Source: Streptomyces sp. WMMC940 (GTDB lineage: Bacteria; Actinomycetota; Actinomycetes; Streptomycetales; Streptomycetaceae). From it: 64,000 nt of DNA. A program made the translations under genes and the position numbers. Shown here in pieces: positions 53,728 to 62,321 of the stretch (position 1 is the first letter of the stretch; each line of letters starts with the position of its first letter). The DNA lies in assembly GCF_027460265.1 (NCBI RefSeq), contig NZ_JAPZBC010000001.1, positions 310,001-374,000 of the forward strand, given 5' to 3'. The notes beneath the pieces were generated by a model, which did no database searches, was not told the DNA's origin, and saw only the letters and a program-made list of their open reading frames with translations.

Positions 53728-54141
53728 TCAGAAGTCGGAGACCGTGATCCGCCCCGGCTGCCGCGCGGCCACCGCCAGGTGTTCCCCGACCCGGTTCACC
53801 AGCAGCGTCATCTCGTAGGCGACCTGGCCGACGTCGGCCTCCGCGGCGCTGAGCACGCAGAGGCAACTGCCGTCGCCCGCGGCGGTGACGAAGAGCATCG
53901 CGTCGTCGAACTCCACCATGGTCTGCCTCGCCCGGCCCGCACGGAAGTGCCTGCCCGACCCGCGCGCGAGACTCTGCAGTCCGGAGGAGACGGCGGCGAG
54001 GTGCTCCGCGTCCTCCCGGGCGAGTCCCGTACTCGCCCCGGTCACCAGGCCGTCGTTGGACAGCACCAGCGCGTGCCGTATGCACGAGACCCTCTTGGTC
54101 AGGTCGTCCAGGAGCCAGTCGAGCCCCTTGTCCGCTGCCAT
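53728..54141 (-). CDS. Roadblock/LC7 protein (CvnB-like)
   Basis: A 137-residue roadblock-fold protein. It begins LDWLLDDLTKRVSCIRHALVLSNDGL, has the central SSGLQSLARGSGRHF, and VVEF/MVEFDDAMLFVTAAGDGSCLCVL, matching the second gene of Streptomyces conservons. Those are four-gene units of sensor kinase, roadblock, DUF742 and GTPase. Here no kinase or DUF742 gene is adjacent; a CvnD-like GTPase lies 650 bp away on the same strand, beyond an opposite-strand gene. GGAGGAACGCC precedes the ATG. It likely regulates a small GTPase. Confidence 0.9.
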   Translation of the reverse strand: MAADKGLDWLLDDLTKRVSCIRHALVLSNDGLVTGASTGLAREDAEHLAAVSSGLQSLARGSGRHFRAGRARQTMVEFDDAMLFVTAAGDGSCLCVLSAAEADVGQVAYEMTLLVNRVGEHLAVAARQPGRITVSDF

Positions 54142-54289
54142 GGCGTTCCTCCCCGTTCGTGTGTTCGCGTTCCCCCGTGTCGCGGTAAGCCTCGCGCACA
54201 GTCCCCGTCCCGGCAAGGAGTCATCACCGGCGCACGGCAGCGGAGAGTTGACTTTCCCTCACCACGGGTCGCGTCCGAGGATGGTCCCC

Positions 54290-54718
54290 ATGGCGAGAAA
54301 GATGTCTCAGGACGAATGGCGGGCGTTCGTGTCCCAGGGCACGCGCACCGCGAAACTGTCGACCGTCCGGGCGGACGGCAGCCCGCACATCGCACCGGTC
54401 TGGTTCCTCCTCGACGGTGACGACGTGGTCTTCAACACCGGGAAGGAGACGGTCAAGGGCCGGAACCTGACCCGCGACGGCAGGGTCGCCCTCTGCGTGG
54501 ACGACGACCGTCCGCCGTTCTCGTTCGTGGTCGTCCAGGGCCGCGCGGAAGTGAGCGAGGACCCGGGGCGGTTGCGGCACTGGGCCACGCGGATCGCCGC
54601 ACGCTACATGGGCGAGGAGCGCGCCGAGGAGTACGGCGCGCGCAACGGGGTGCCCGGTGAGCTGGTGGTCCGGGTGCGCGTCGAGAAGGTCCAGGCCGTG
54701 GCGGACGTGGCCGACTGA
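54290..54718 (+). CDS. PPOX-class F420/FMN-dependent oxidoreductase
   Basis: A 142-residue split-barrel flavoenzyme. MSQDEWRAFVSQGTRTAKLSTVRADGSPHIAPVWF is a shared opening of the actinobacterial F420-dependent PPOX group; DGDDVVFNTGKETVKGRNLTRDGRVALCVDDDRPPFSFV completes the cofactor pocket. Members reduce varied substrates with F420H2, biliverdin among them. GAGG lies about nine bases before the ATG. It is inserted, on the opposite strand, between the two conservon-type genes. Confidence 0.88.
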   Translation: MARKMSQDEWRAFVSQGTRTAKLSTVRADGSPHIAPVWFLLDGDDVVFNTGKETVKGRNLTRDGRVALCVDDDRPPFSFVVVQGRAEVSEDPGRLRHWATRIAARYMGEERAEEYGARNGVPGELVVRVRVEKVQAVADVAD

Positions 54719-54784
54719 CGAAGTCTCCCCGACCGCGCCCGGCCAGGACCCGCCCACCCGCCGCCCGATCCGGCGCCGCCCTCC

Positions 54785-55390
54785 TCACCCCACCGAGTCG
54801 AGCAGCCGGGCGGTGTGCATCCGCCCGGCGTACTCGACCAGCCGGACCAGCACCTCCTTTCCCGAATCACGGTCACGCGCGTCGCACAGCACGACCGGCG
54901 TCCCCCGGTCGAGGTCCAGCGCACGGGAGACCTCGTGAGCCCCGTAGGTCCGCGCGCCCGGGAAGCAGTTGACGGCGACGACGAACGGGATGCGCCGGTG
55001 CTCGAAGTAGTCGACGGCCGGAAAGCTGTCCTCGAGGCGCCGGGTGTCCGCGAGGACCACCGCGCCGAGCGCGCCCTGGGAGAGTTCGTCCCACAGGAAC
55101 CAGAAGCGGTCCTGACCGGGTGTGCCGAAGAGATAGAGGGACAGTCCCGAGCGGATCGTGATGCGCCCGAAGTCCATGGCGACGGTGGTGGTCGTCTTCT
55201 GGTCGACCCCTCCGGTGTCGTCGACGCTCTCGCCCGCCTCGCTGAGCTGTTCCTCGGTGCGCAGTGGCCGGATTTCGCTGACCGCTCCGACGAGGGTCGT
55301 CTTGCCGACGCCGAACCCGCCGGCGACCAGTATTTTCAGCGCGAGAGCGGCGGCGTCTCCGCCGATGCCGCCAGAGAGCTCGGGGGCCAT
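54785..55390 (-). CDS. Conservon-type small GTPase (CvnD-like)
   Basis: A 201-residue GTPase of the Streptomyces CvnD/MglA-like group. Walker A is VAGGFGVGKTTLVGAVSEI, the switch-like segment is TTTTVAMDFGRI, G3 is LFGTPGQDRFWFLWDEL and a specificity loop appears as VAVNCFPGA. It normally acts with a roadblock protein (CvnB) and a DUF742 protein downstream of a sensor kinase. None of those is directly upstream; the nearest partner is the roadblock gene 650 bp away. GGGAGAAGTG precedes the ATG. Confidence 0.92.
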   Translation of the reverse strand: MAPELSGGIGGDAAALALKILVAGGFGVGKTTLVGAVSEIRPLRTEEQLSEAGESVDDTGGVDQKTTTTVAMDFGRITIRSGLSLYLFGTPGQDRFWFLWDELSQGALGAVVLADTRRLEDSFPAVDYFEHRRIPFVVAVNCFPGARTYGAHEVSRALDLDRGTPVVLCDARDRDSGKEVLVRLVEYAGRMHTARLLDSVG

Positions 55391-55778
55391 CGATCACTTC
55401 TCCCAGTGGGTGTGCGCCGACAAGTGGCAGGAGGAGCCCCAGGTCACGGTCGTTCCGGCCGCCTCGGGGAAGGCCGGCCGGGAGGGCCGGCGCCAGCACA
55501 TCTGTTCTGCGAACGTGAGCAGTATGGCAATCGGAGCCACAGGTGGGGCGCGTGGATCGCTTTTTGCGCGATGTGATTGTTCCGGACTGAAACAGTGTCC
55601 GAATCCATGCGAATTTCGTGTGGCCGCGACAGTTCGACAGGTGGAGGCTGGTTGTACGGACGCTATTGCGACAACGTTCTCCGACTGCGGCGACGGCGGC
55701 GTTTACCACCGCGCCGGCAGGGCACTCGGAACGTCCCGTCCGTCGCATGCCCCTATCCCCCACGGGAGGCGATTCGCC
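55391..55778. other. Divergent gap of about 390 bp, lower GC
   Basis: Between the GTPase and NADH dehydrogenase genes. Bases 55520-55680 are less GC-rich and hold an imperfect hairpin (CGGACTG at 55583-55589 with CAGTGTCCG at 55593-55601). Probably a divergent control region. No gene seen; in particular there is no DUF742 frame. Confidence 0.55.
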
Positions 55779-57248
55779 GTGCAGGCCGACGACATCCGGA
55801 CCCCTCACGCGCAGGCCCCGCACACCACGACACAGGGCCGGTCACGGCCGGAACGGGGCGTGACCAGGATCGTCATCGTCGGAGCCGGGTTCGCCGGCCA
55901 CCGTGCGGCCCGTGCCCTGTCCCGTTCCCTGGCCAGGGAACGGGTCGAGATCGTTCTGCTCAATCCCACCGACTACTTTCTGTATCTCCCCCTGCTGCCC
56001 CAGGTGGCCGCCGGGATCCTGGAGCCGCGGAGGGTCACCGTCTCCCTCGTGCACACCCTCCCGCGGGTGCGGCTCGTGCTGGGCGAGGCGACACGCGTCG
56101 ACCTCGCCGGGCGCCGCCTGCACTACACGGACCCGGAGGGCTCGCCCGGGGAGCTCGCGTACGACCGGCTCGTGCTCGCCGTCGGAAGCGTCAACAAGCT
56201 GCTCCCCATCCCCGGAGTGAGCGAGTACGCGCACGGCTTCCGCGGACTGCCCGAAGCGCTCTACCTCCGCGACCACATCGTCCGGCAGGTCGAGATGGCG
56301 GGCGCGGCGGCGCACGCCGACGAGTGCGGGGCACGCTGCACCTTCGTCGTGGTCGGCGCCGGATACACGGGAACCGAGGTGGCGGCGCAGGGCAAGATCT
56401 TCACGGACGAACTGCACGCCCAGATGTCGCGGCCGAAGGAACCGTTCGGCCCGGCCTGGCGCTCCCCGGACACCCGGCCGCGCTGGCTGCTCCTCGACAT
56501 CGCGCCCCGGGTGCTGCCCGAACTCGACCGGCGGCTGTCCGAGACCGCGGACCGGGTGCTGCGCGCCCGGGGCGTGGAGGTGCGCACCGGTACCTCCATC
56601 AAGGAGGCGACGCCGGACGGGGTGCTGCTGGACGACGGCGAGTTCGTCCCGACCCGGACCCTGGTGTGGTGCGTCGGAGTACGGCCCGACCCGCTCGTGG
56701 CCGACGTCGGGCTGCCCGTCGACCGCGGCAGGCTGCGGGTGACGGCCGAGCTCAACGTGCCGGGTCATCCCGATGTGTTCGCCTGCGGGGACGCCGCCGC
56801 CGTACCGGATCTGACCCGGCCGCTACCGGGCGGCGAAGACGGCGCGGACGACGGCAACGGAACCGGCTACGAACTGACGCCGATGACCGCGCAGCACGCC
56901 ACGCGGCAGGGCGATGTGGCGGCCAACAACGTCGCGGCGTCGCTCGGGCACGGCACCGCACGCGCCTACCGGCACCACGACCTGGGCTTCGCCGTCGACC
57001 TGGGCGGTGTCCAGGCGGCGGCCAACCCCCTCGGCGTACCGCTGTCCGGACCACTCGCGGGCGCGGTGACCCGCGGCTACCACCTGGCGGCGATGCCGGG
57101 CAACCGGGTACGGGTGGCCGCCGACTGGCTGCTGGACGCAGCGCTGCCGCGCCAGGCGGTGCAGCTCGGCCTCGTCAGCTCCTGGTCGGTGCCGCTCGAC
57201 ACCTCGTCGCCCGAGCTGGCCCGACTGCCCGGCCGGAACCGGAAGTGA
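55779..57248 (+). CDS. ndh: Type II NADH dehydrogenase (NDH-2)
   Basis: A 489-residue membrane-associated flavoprotein that oxidises NADH and reduces menaquinone without pumping protons. The FAD motif is IVIVGAGFAGHRAARAL near residue 28, LLNPTDYFLYLPLLPQVAAG follows, the NADH motif is TFVVVGAGYTGTEVA near 190, and the FAD-contact VFACGDAAAVPD near 330. AQHATRQGDVAANNV supports NDH-2 specifically. The C-terminal region is amphipathic. The GTG start has GGGAGGCG upstream; a GTG at 55861 directly before the Rossmann strand is an alternative. Confidence 0.88.
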   Translation: MQADDIRTPHAQAPHTTTQGRSRPERGVTRIVIVGAGFAGHRAARALSRSLARERVEIVLLNPTDYFLYLPLLPQVAAGILEPRRVTVSLVHTLPRVRLVLGEATRVDLAGRRLHYTDPEGSPGELAYDRLVLAVGSVNKLLPIPGVSEYAHGFRGLPEALYLRDHIVRQVEMAGAAAHADECGARCTFVVVGAGYTGTEVAAQGKIFTDELHAQMSRPKEPFGPAWRSPDTRPRWLLLDIAPRVLPELDRRLSETADRVLRARGVEVRTGTSIKEATPDGVLLDDGEFVPTRTLVWCVGVRPDPLVADVGLPVDRGRLRVTAELNVPGHPDVFACGDAAAVPDLTRPLPGGEDGADDGNGTGYELTPMTAQHATRQGDVAANNVAASLGHGTARAYRHHDLGFAVDLGGVQAAANPLGVPLSGPLAGAVTRGYHLAAMPGNRVRVAADWLLDAALPRQAVQLGLVSSWSVPLDTSSPELARLPGRNRK

Positions 57249-57302
57249 CGGCCGAACGACGACACGCGAACCGGTCATCGGACCGCCTGCGAACGGAGTG
57301 AC

Positions 57303-59147
57303 ATGCGTAACGAAGAACTGACGGAACTGGCCCAGCAGTTGCGGGTGGATTCCGTGCGGGCGGCCGACGCCGCGGGCTCGGGCCACCCGACGTCCTCGAT
57401 GTCGGCGGCTGACCTCGCCGCCGTGCTCCTCGCCCACCATCTGCGGTACGACTTCTCCGACCCGGAGAACCCGGCCAACGACCGGCTGATCTTCTCCAAG
57501 GGCCACGCCTCGCCGCTGCTGTACTCCCTCTACAAGGCAGCGGGCGCGATCGACGACGAGGAACTGCTGACGTTCCGCAAGCGGGGCAGCCGTCTCGAAG
57601 GCCATCCGACGCCACGGCTGCCCTGGGTGGACGTCGCCACGGGCTCGCTCGGCCAAGGGCTGCCGGTCGGGGTGGGGATGGCCCTCGGGGGCAAGTACCT
57701 CGACCGCCTCCCGTACCGGGTCTGGGTGCTCTCGGGGGACAGCGAGATGGCGGAGGGCTCCGTCTGGGAGGCCGTCGAGCACGCCTCCTTCGAGAAGCTG
57801 GCCAATCTGAAGCTGATCATCGACGTCAACCGGCTCGGGCAGCGCGGGCCGACCCGCCATCAGCACGACCTCGACGCCTACGCACGGCGGCTCAGGGCGT
57901 TCGGCTGGCACACCGTCGAGGTCGACGGCCATGACGTCGAGGCCGTCGACAAGGCCCTCACCGAGGCGGTCGAGGTCGACGAACGGCCGACGGCCGTCAT
58001 CGCGGCCACCCGCAAGGGCCGCGGCGTCGCCGTCGTCGAGGACCAGGAGGGCAAGCACGGCAAGCCGCTCCCCGACGCGGAGACGGCGATCGAGGAACTC
58101 GGCGGCCCGCGGTTCGTCACGGTCGAGGTCGAGCCGCCGCCCGCGGCGAGCGGCCGGCGCGACCGGGACAGGGGACCCCTGGAACTGCCCCGCTTCGAGA
58201 CCGGCACGGAGGAGGCCACCCGTACCGCCTACGGGCGCGCCCTGGCGGCACTGGGTTCCGCGCGCGGCGACGTCGTCGCGCTCGACGCCGAGGTCGGGGA
58301 CTCCACGCGCACGGAGTACTTCGGGAAGGAGCACCCCGACCGGTACCTCGAGTTCTACATCGCCGAGCAGCAGCTCGTGGCCGGGGCGGTCGGCCTGCAG
58401 GCGTGCGGGTGGGTGCCGTACGCGTCGACGTTCGCCGCGTTTCTGACCCGCGCCCACGACTTCGTCCGCATGGCCGCGGTGAGCCGTGCCGGTATCAATC
58501 TCGTCGGCTCGCACGCCGGCGTGTCGATCGGCGAGGACGGGCCCTCGCAGATGGGCCTCGAGGATCTGGCGATGCTCCGGTCCGTCCACGGGTCGACGGT
58601 GCTGTACCCGTGCGACGCCAACCAGACGGCGCGGCTCGTGGCGGCCATGGCGGATCTCGACGGGATCCGCTACCTGCGCACCAGCCGGGGCGAGACGCCC
58701 GTCATCTACGGTCCCGACGAGGAGTTCCCGATCGGCGGCAGCAAGGTGCTGCGCGGCGGCGAGGGCGACAAGGCGACGATCGTCGCCGCGGGAGTGACGG
58801 TGCACGAGGCCCTGCGCGCGGCGGACGCGCTCGCGGCGGACGGCATCCCGGTCCGGGTCGTCGACCTGTACTCGGTGAAGCCCGTCGACGTGGACACGCT
58901 CAACGACGCCGCGGGGGCCACGGGATGCGTCCTCACGGTGGAGGACCACCGGCCCGAGGGCGGGATCGGCGACGCGGTCGCGGAGGCGTTCTCGGACGGG
59001 CGTCCCGCGCCCAGGCTCGCCCGCCTCGCCGTACGCGACATGCCCCTCTCCGCGAAACCGGAGGAACAGCTGCACGCCGCCGGGATCGACGCGGAATCCA
59101 TCGCGGCGGCCGTGAAGCTGCTCGTGGAGAGGGTCATCGCCCACTGA
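57303..59147 (+). CDS. tkt: Transketolase (short, TKTL-like)
   Basis: A 614-residue thiamine diphosphate enzyme, shorter than the usual 690-700 of bacterial transketolase. It resembles the short animal-type/archaeal lineage. Visible are GSGHPTSSMSAADL, FSKGHASPLLYSL, the ThDP motif start GDSEMAEGSVWEA with LIIDVNR, and the pyrimidine domain with YIAEQQLVAGAVGLQ and SHAGVSIGEDGPSQMGLED. A C-terminal domain follows from about 490. It exchanges two-carbon units in the pentose phosphate pathway, and here is probably a second copy. CGGAGTG precedes the ATG. It stands 54 bp after ndh on the same strand. Confidence 0.9.
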   Translation: MRNEELTELAQQLRVDSVRAADAAGSGHPTSSMSAADLAAVLLAHHLRYDFSDPENPANDRLIFSKGHASPLLYSLYKAAGAIDDEELLTFRKRGSRLEGHPTPRLPWVDVATGSLGQGLPVGVGMALGGKYLDRLPYRVWVLSGDSEMAEGSVWEAVEHASFEKLANLKLIIDVNRLGQRGPTRHQHDLDAYARRLRAFGWHTVEVDGHDVEAVDKALTEAVEVDERPTAVIAATRKGRGVAVVEDQEGKHGKPLPDAETAIEELGGPRFVTVEVEPPPAASGRRDRDRGPLELPRFETGTEEATRTAYGRALAALGSARGDVVALDAEVGDSTRTEYFGKEHPDRYLEFYIAEQQLVAGAVGLQACGWVPYASTFAAFLTRAHDFVRMAAVSRAGINLVGSHAGVSIGEDGPSQMGLEDLAMLRSVHGSTVLYPCDANQTARLVAAMADLDGIRYLRTSRGETPVIYGPDEEFPIGGSKVLRGGEGDKATIVAAGVTVHEALRAADALAADGIPVRVVDLYSVKPVDVDTLNDAAGATGCVLTVEDHRPEGGIGDAVAEAFSDGRPAPRLARLAVRDMPLSAKPEEQLHAAGIDAESIAAAVKLLVERVIAH

Positions 59148-59233
59148 GGCGGCCGGCTCCGCTCTGGACCCGTGAGTGCCCCGTCCGGCCGTGCCGGTGT
59201 CTGCCGGGCGGCGGTACGGGGTACCCGCGAGCC

Positions 59234-60154
59234 ATGAGCACCACAACCGTCCGTGCCGGTCGCCGGACCGTGGAGGTCCACCGGCCGGGCAAGGTCCTGT
59301 TTCCCGCCGACGGGTTCACCAAGGCGGATCTCGTCGACTACCACCGGGCGATCGCCCCGCACATGGTGCCGCATCTGCGGGGCCGGCCCCTGATGCTGGA
59401 ACGGCTCCCCGACGGTCTCGACGGGCCCCGTTTCATGCAGAAGGACACGCCGGAGCACTATCCGGACTGGGTGCGCCGAGCCGAGCTCCCCAAGGAGGGC
59501 GGCACGGTCACGCACACGGTCTGCGACAACACCGCGACCCTCGTCCACCTCTCCGACCAGGCCTGCGTCACCCTCCACCGCTGGCAGGCGAAGGCCGACC
59601 GCCCGGGTCACCCCGACCGCATGGTCTTCGACCTGGACCCCGCGGAGGACGACTTCGAGCCCGTCCGGCGGACCGCGCGGCTCCTCGGCGAACTGCTCGG
59701 CGAGCTCCGTCTGCCGTCGGTACTGATGACGACGGGGTCACGGGGGCTGCACGTCGTCGTACCGCTCAGCAGGCGCCACGCGTTCGACGAGGTCAGGGAG
59801 TTCGCGAAGGACACGGCGGACCTTCTCGCGGCCTCCCATCCGGACCGGCTGACCACGGAGGCGCGCAAGGCCGCACGCGGCGACCGCCTGTACCTGGACG
59901 TCCAGCGCAACGGGTACGCGCAGACGGCGGTGGCGCCGTACTCGGTACGCGCGCGCGAAGGCGCGCCGGTCGCCACGCCGATCAGCTGGGACCAACTGGA
60001 CGACCCCGAGGTCACGGCACGCCGGTGGAACATCACGGACGCCGCGGAACAGGCGGCGGCGGATCCGTGGGCCGGAGCACTGCGGCACGGCAGGTCGCTG
60101 GGCCCGGCGCGGCGCCGGCTGGACGCGCTGCGCCGCGACGGGTCAGTCGGTTGA
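59234..60154 (+). CDS. ligD: LigD-type primase-polymerase (NHEJ polymerase domain)
   Basis: A 306-residue stand-alone polymerase domain of bacterial non-homologous end joining. It opens VEVHRPGKVLFPADGFTKADLVDYH. HRWQAKADRPGHPDRMVFDLDP supplies the metal-binding Asp pair, SRGLHVVVPL the His, and RLYLDVQRNGYAQTAVAPYSVR the last Asp. No ligase or nuclease domain is fused, so this is the split form usual in Streptomyces. Ku is not in the window; LigB is 7 kb away. Ribosome site is weak. Confidence 0.9.
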   Translation: MSTTTVRAGRRTVEVHRPGKVLFPADGFTKADLVDYHRAIAPHMVPHLRGRPLMLERLPDGLDGPRFMQKDTPEHYPDWVRRAELPKEGGTVTHTVCDNTATLVHLSDQACVTLHRWQAKADRPGHPDRMVFDLDPAEDDFEPVRRTARLLGELLGELRLPSVLMTTGSRGLHVVVPLSRRHAFDEVREFAKDTADLLAASHPDRLTTEARKAARGDRLYLDVQRNGYAQTAVAPYSVRAREGAPVATPISWDQLDDPEVTARRWNITDAAEQAAADPWAGALRHGRSLGPARRRLDALRRDGSVG

Positions 60155-60305
60155 GCGCCCGCGTGTCCACGGCCCCGGGCAGCCGACGGGCAGCGCCGCC
60201 GCGGCGAGGGCGGTGCGCCGGCGGTCGGTGCGGCCGCTCCTGCGGCGAGTCCTCGTCCGGCAACGGCCCCCGGCACTCGTCAGGCGGACCCATGGGTGAA
60301 CGGTC

Positions 60306-61241
60306 GTGAACCGGGAGCACGGCGAGCGCGGGGCCCGCTCGGATCGCAGGACCCGGCTGACCGTTGTCGTCGCGCTCGCCGCCAACCTCGCCATCGCCGC
60401 GGCCAAGACCGTCGGCGGTCTCCTGGCGGCGTCGCCCGCGCTGCTGTCGGAAGCGGCGCACTCGGTGGCCGACAGCCTCAACGAGATCTTCCTCCTCGCC
60501 GCCCTGCGCCGCAGCCGCCGGCCGGCGGACCGCCGGCACCCGTTCGGCTACGGCAAGGAACGCTGGTTCTGGTCCCTGCTCGCGGCCGTCGGCATCTTCG
60601 TCATGGGCGGCTGCTTCTCGTTCTTCCAAGGGATCGAGGCACTGCGCGAGGGCGACCGGCCGGTGTCCACCGGACACTACGCGGCCGGGCTCGCCGTGCT
60701 GGGCGTCGCGCTGCTCGCCGAGGGGACATCGCTCGTCCGCGCGCTCTACCAGTACCGCAGGGAGGGAGACGAGGCCCGGGACCCCGCGCACCGCACCGTG
60801 ATCGCGGAGGACAGCGCCGCCGTGGTCGGGGTGCTGATCGCCATGGCCGGCATGGGACTGCACCTGTTCACCGGCAGCGTCGCCTGGGAGGCGGCGGCGT
60901 CCCTCGCGATCGGCCTGCTGCTGGTGTACGTCGCGTACCGGCTGGGACGCGAGGCGCGGGACTTCCTGATCGGTGTCGCCGTCGATCCCGGCATGCACCG
61001 GGCCGTCCGCGACATGCTGGACGAGCAGCCGGAGATCGACAATGTGGCGGACCTGCTGACGATGCGTCTGGGGGTCGACTCCGTGCTCCTCGCCGCCAGG
61101 ATCGACCTGGCGCCGGGTCTGGACAGCGAGGAGGTCGAACTCGTGAGCGAGAGGATCAAGGCTGCGGTGCTGGACCGCTGGCCGGAGGCGGACCAGGTCT
61201 TCCTCGACATCACGGAGGCGCCTCCGCACCCCGGCCGCTGA
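60306..61241 (+). CDS. CDF-family metal cation exporter (ZnT9-like subgroup)
   Basis: A 311-residue membrane protein with six spans and a C-terminal cytoplasmic domain. TM2 carries HSVAD (SEAAHSVADSLNE) as the metal site, and TM5 has EDSAAVVGVLIAMAG rather than the usual HxxxD. That combination matches the ZnT9-like CDF subgroup. HPFGYGKERWFWSLLAAVG precedes TM3. It should exchange Zn2+ or a related divalent metal for protons. The start is GTG 60306; a frame-shifted ATG just upstream is not used. Confidence 0.9.
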   Translation: MNREHGERGARSDRRTRLTVVVALAANLAIAAAKTVGGLLAASPALLSEAAHSVADSLNEIFLLAALRRSRRPADRRHPFGYGKERWFWSLLAAVGIFVMGGCFSFFQGIEALREGDRPVSTGHYAAGLAVLGVALLAEGTSLVRALYQYRREGDEARDPAHRTVIAEDSAAVVGVLIAMAGMGLHLFTGSVAWEAAASLAIGLLLVYVAYRLGREARDFLIGVAVDPGMHRAVRDMLDEQPEIDNVADLLTMRLGVDSVLLAARIDLAPGLDSEEVELVSERIKAAVLDRWPEADQVFLDITEAPPHPGR

Positions 61242-61340
61242 ACCGGCGGGCGGCCCTCTCCGCGCGCGGTGGAAACACGGCCCGGAGGCCGGTGGTCCGG
61301 CCGCGGAGGCCCGGCGGCGGCGAAGCCGGGCAGGTGGACC

Positions 61341-61388
61341 GGCCGGGCGAACGGGTGGCCGGGCGAACGGGTGGCCGGGCGAACGGGT
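61341..61388. repeat. Three exact 16-bp tandem repeats
   Basis: GGCCGGGCGAACGGGT occurs three times without change between the CDF and hydrolase genes. A shorter 11-bp repeat (CCGGACGCAGG, twice plus a part) follows at 61424-61452. Confidence 0.9.
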
Positions 61389-61484
61389 GGCCGGGACCGG
61401 GGCGAACAGGTGGACCGGTCGGCCCGGACGCAGGCCGGACGCAGGCCGGACGCGATTGTCGTACCCCTTCACTACGGTGCGGGC

Positions 61485-62183
61485 ATGGTGAACTTCGTAT
61501 TGGTGGCGGGCGCTTGGCTCGGTGCGTGGGCATGGGACGACGTCGTGCCGGAACTGCGCGAGGGCGGTCACGGCGTACGTCCGGTGACCTTGTCCGGCCT
61601 CGCGGAGATGAGCGGCGTGCCGGCGGGCCAGCAGACGCACGTCCAGGACGTCGTCGACGCGATCGAGCGGTACGACCTGCGGGATGTCGTGCTCGTCGGG
61701 CACAGCTACTCGGGGATCCCGGTCGGTCAGGCCGCCGAGCGGATCGGAGACCGGCTGCGGCGCGTGGTCTTCGTCGACTCGAACGTCCCGGCGGACGGCG
61801 AGTCGTTCGTGTCCGCATGGCCCGACGGCCGGGCGACGGTCGAGGCCTCGATAGCCGCGACCGGTGGCTTCTGGGCACCGCTGAGCGAGGCCGACTGCAC
61901 CGGGCAGGGGCTCGGTGACGAGCAGACGGGCCGGATCGTCGCGGGCGCGACTCCGCATCCCGGCGCGACGCTGACCGAACCGGCGGTGCTCGCACGGGCG
62001 CTCGGCGAGCTGCCGGCGACGTACGTCAAGTGCCTGCTCGACGGGGAGGAGCCGAGCCCCGATGTGGCCGAACTGCTGCGTGGCGAGCACTGGCGGCTGG
62101 TCGAACTGGACACCGGGCACTGGCCGATGTTCTCCCAACCGCACGAGCTGGCCCGGGTGCTCCTCGACGCGGCGGACACATAG
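61485..62183 (+). CDS. Alpha/beta-fold hydrolase
   Basis: A 232-residue esterase-type enzyme similar to plant salicylate/methyl-ester hydrolases and their bacterial relatives. It opens FVLVAGAWLGAWAWDDVVPEL; the nucleophile elbow is VGHSYSGIPVG, the acid lies in the C-terminal SPDVAELL region and the His in DTGHWPMFSQP. Substrate is unknown. There is no ribosome site; TACGGT (61473-61478), seven bases before the ATG, could be a -10 box, so the mRNA may be leaderless. Confidence 0.88.
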   Translation: MVNFVLVAGAWLGAWAWDDVVPELREGGHGVRPVTLSGLAEMSGVPAGQQTHVQDVVDAIERYDLRDVVLVGHSYSGIPVGQAAERIGDRLRRVVFVDSNVPADGESFVSAWPDGRATVEASIAATGGFWAPLSEADCTGQGLGDEQTGRIVAGATPHPGATLTEPAVLARALGELPATYVKCLLDGEEPSPDVAELLRGEHWRLVELDTGHWPMFSQPHELARVLLDAADT

Positions 62184-62321
62184 GACCCGCAGGCCCGGGC
62201 GTCCACGGGCCCGCGAACCGCACCCGCCTCGACTCGACGCGGGGTGGCCCGCGCGAGCACGGCCCTGGGGCCCGGGACGGAGCCGGGCGGCCGGCCCCTG
62301 CGCACCCTTCGGCGCGGGCCG

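Noticed and set aside
55391..55778. Missing DUF742 (CvnC) gene before the CvnD-like GTPase
   Set aside because: All six frames were read; none shows the conserved DUF742 winged-helix pattern.
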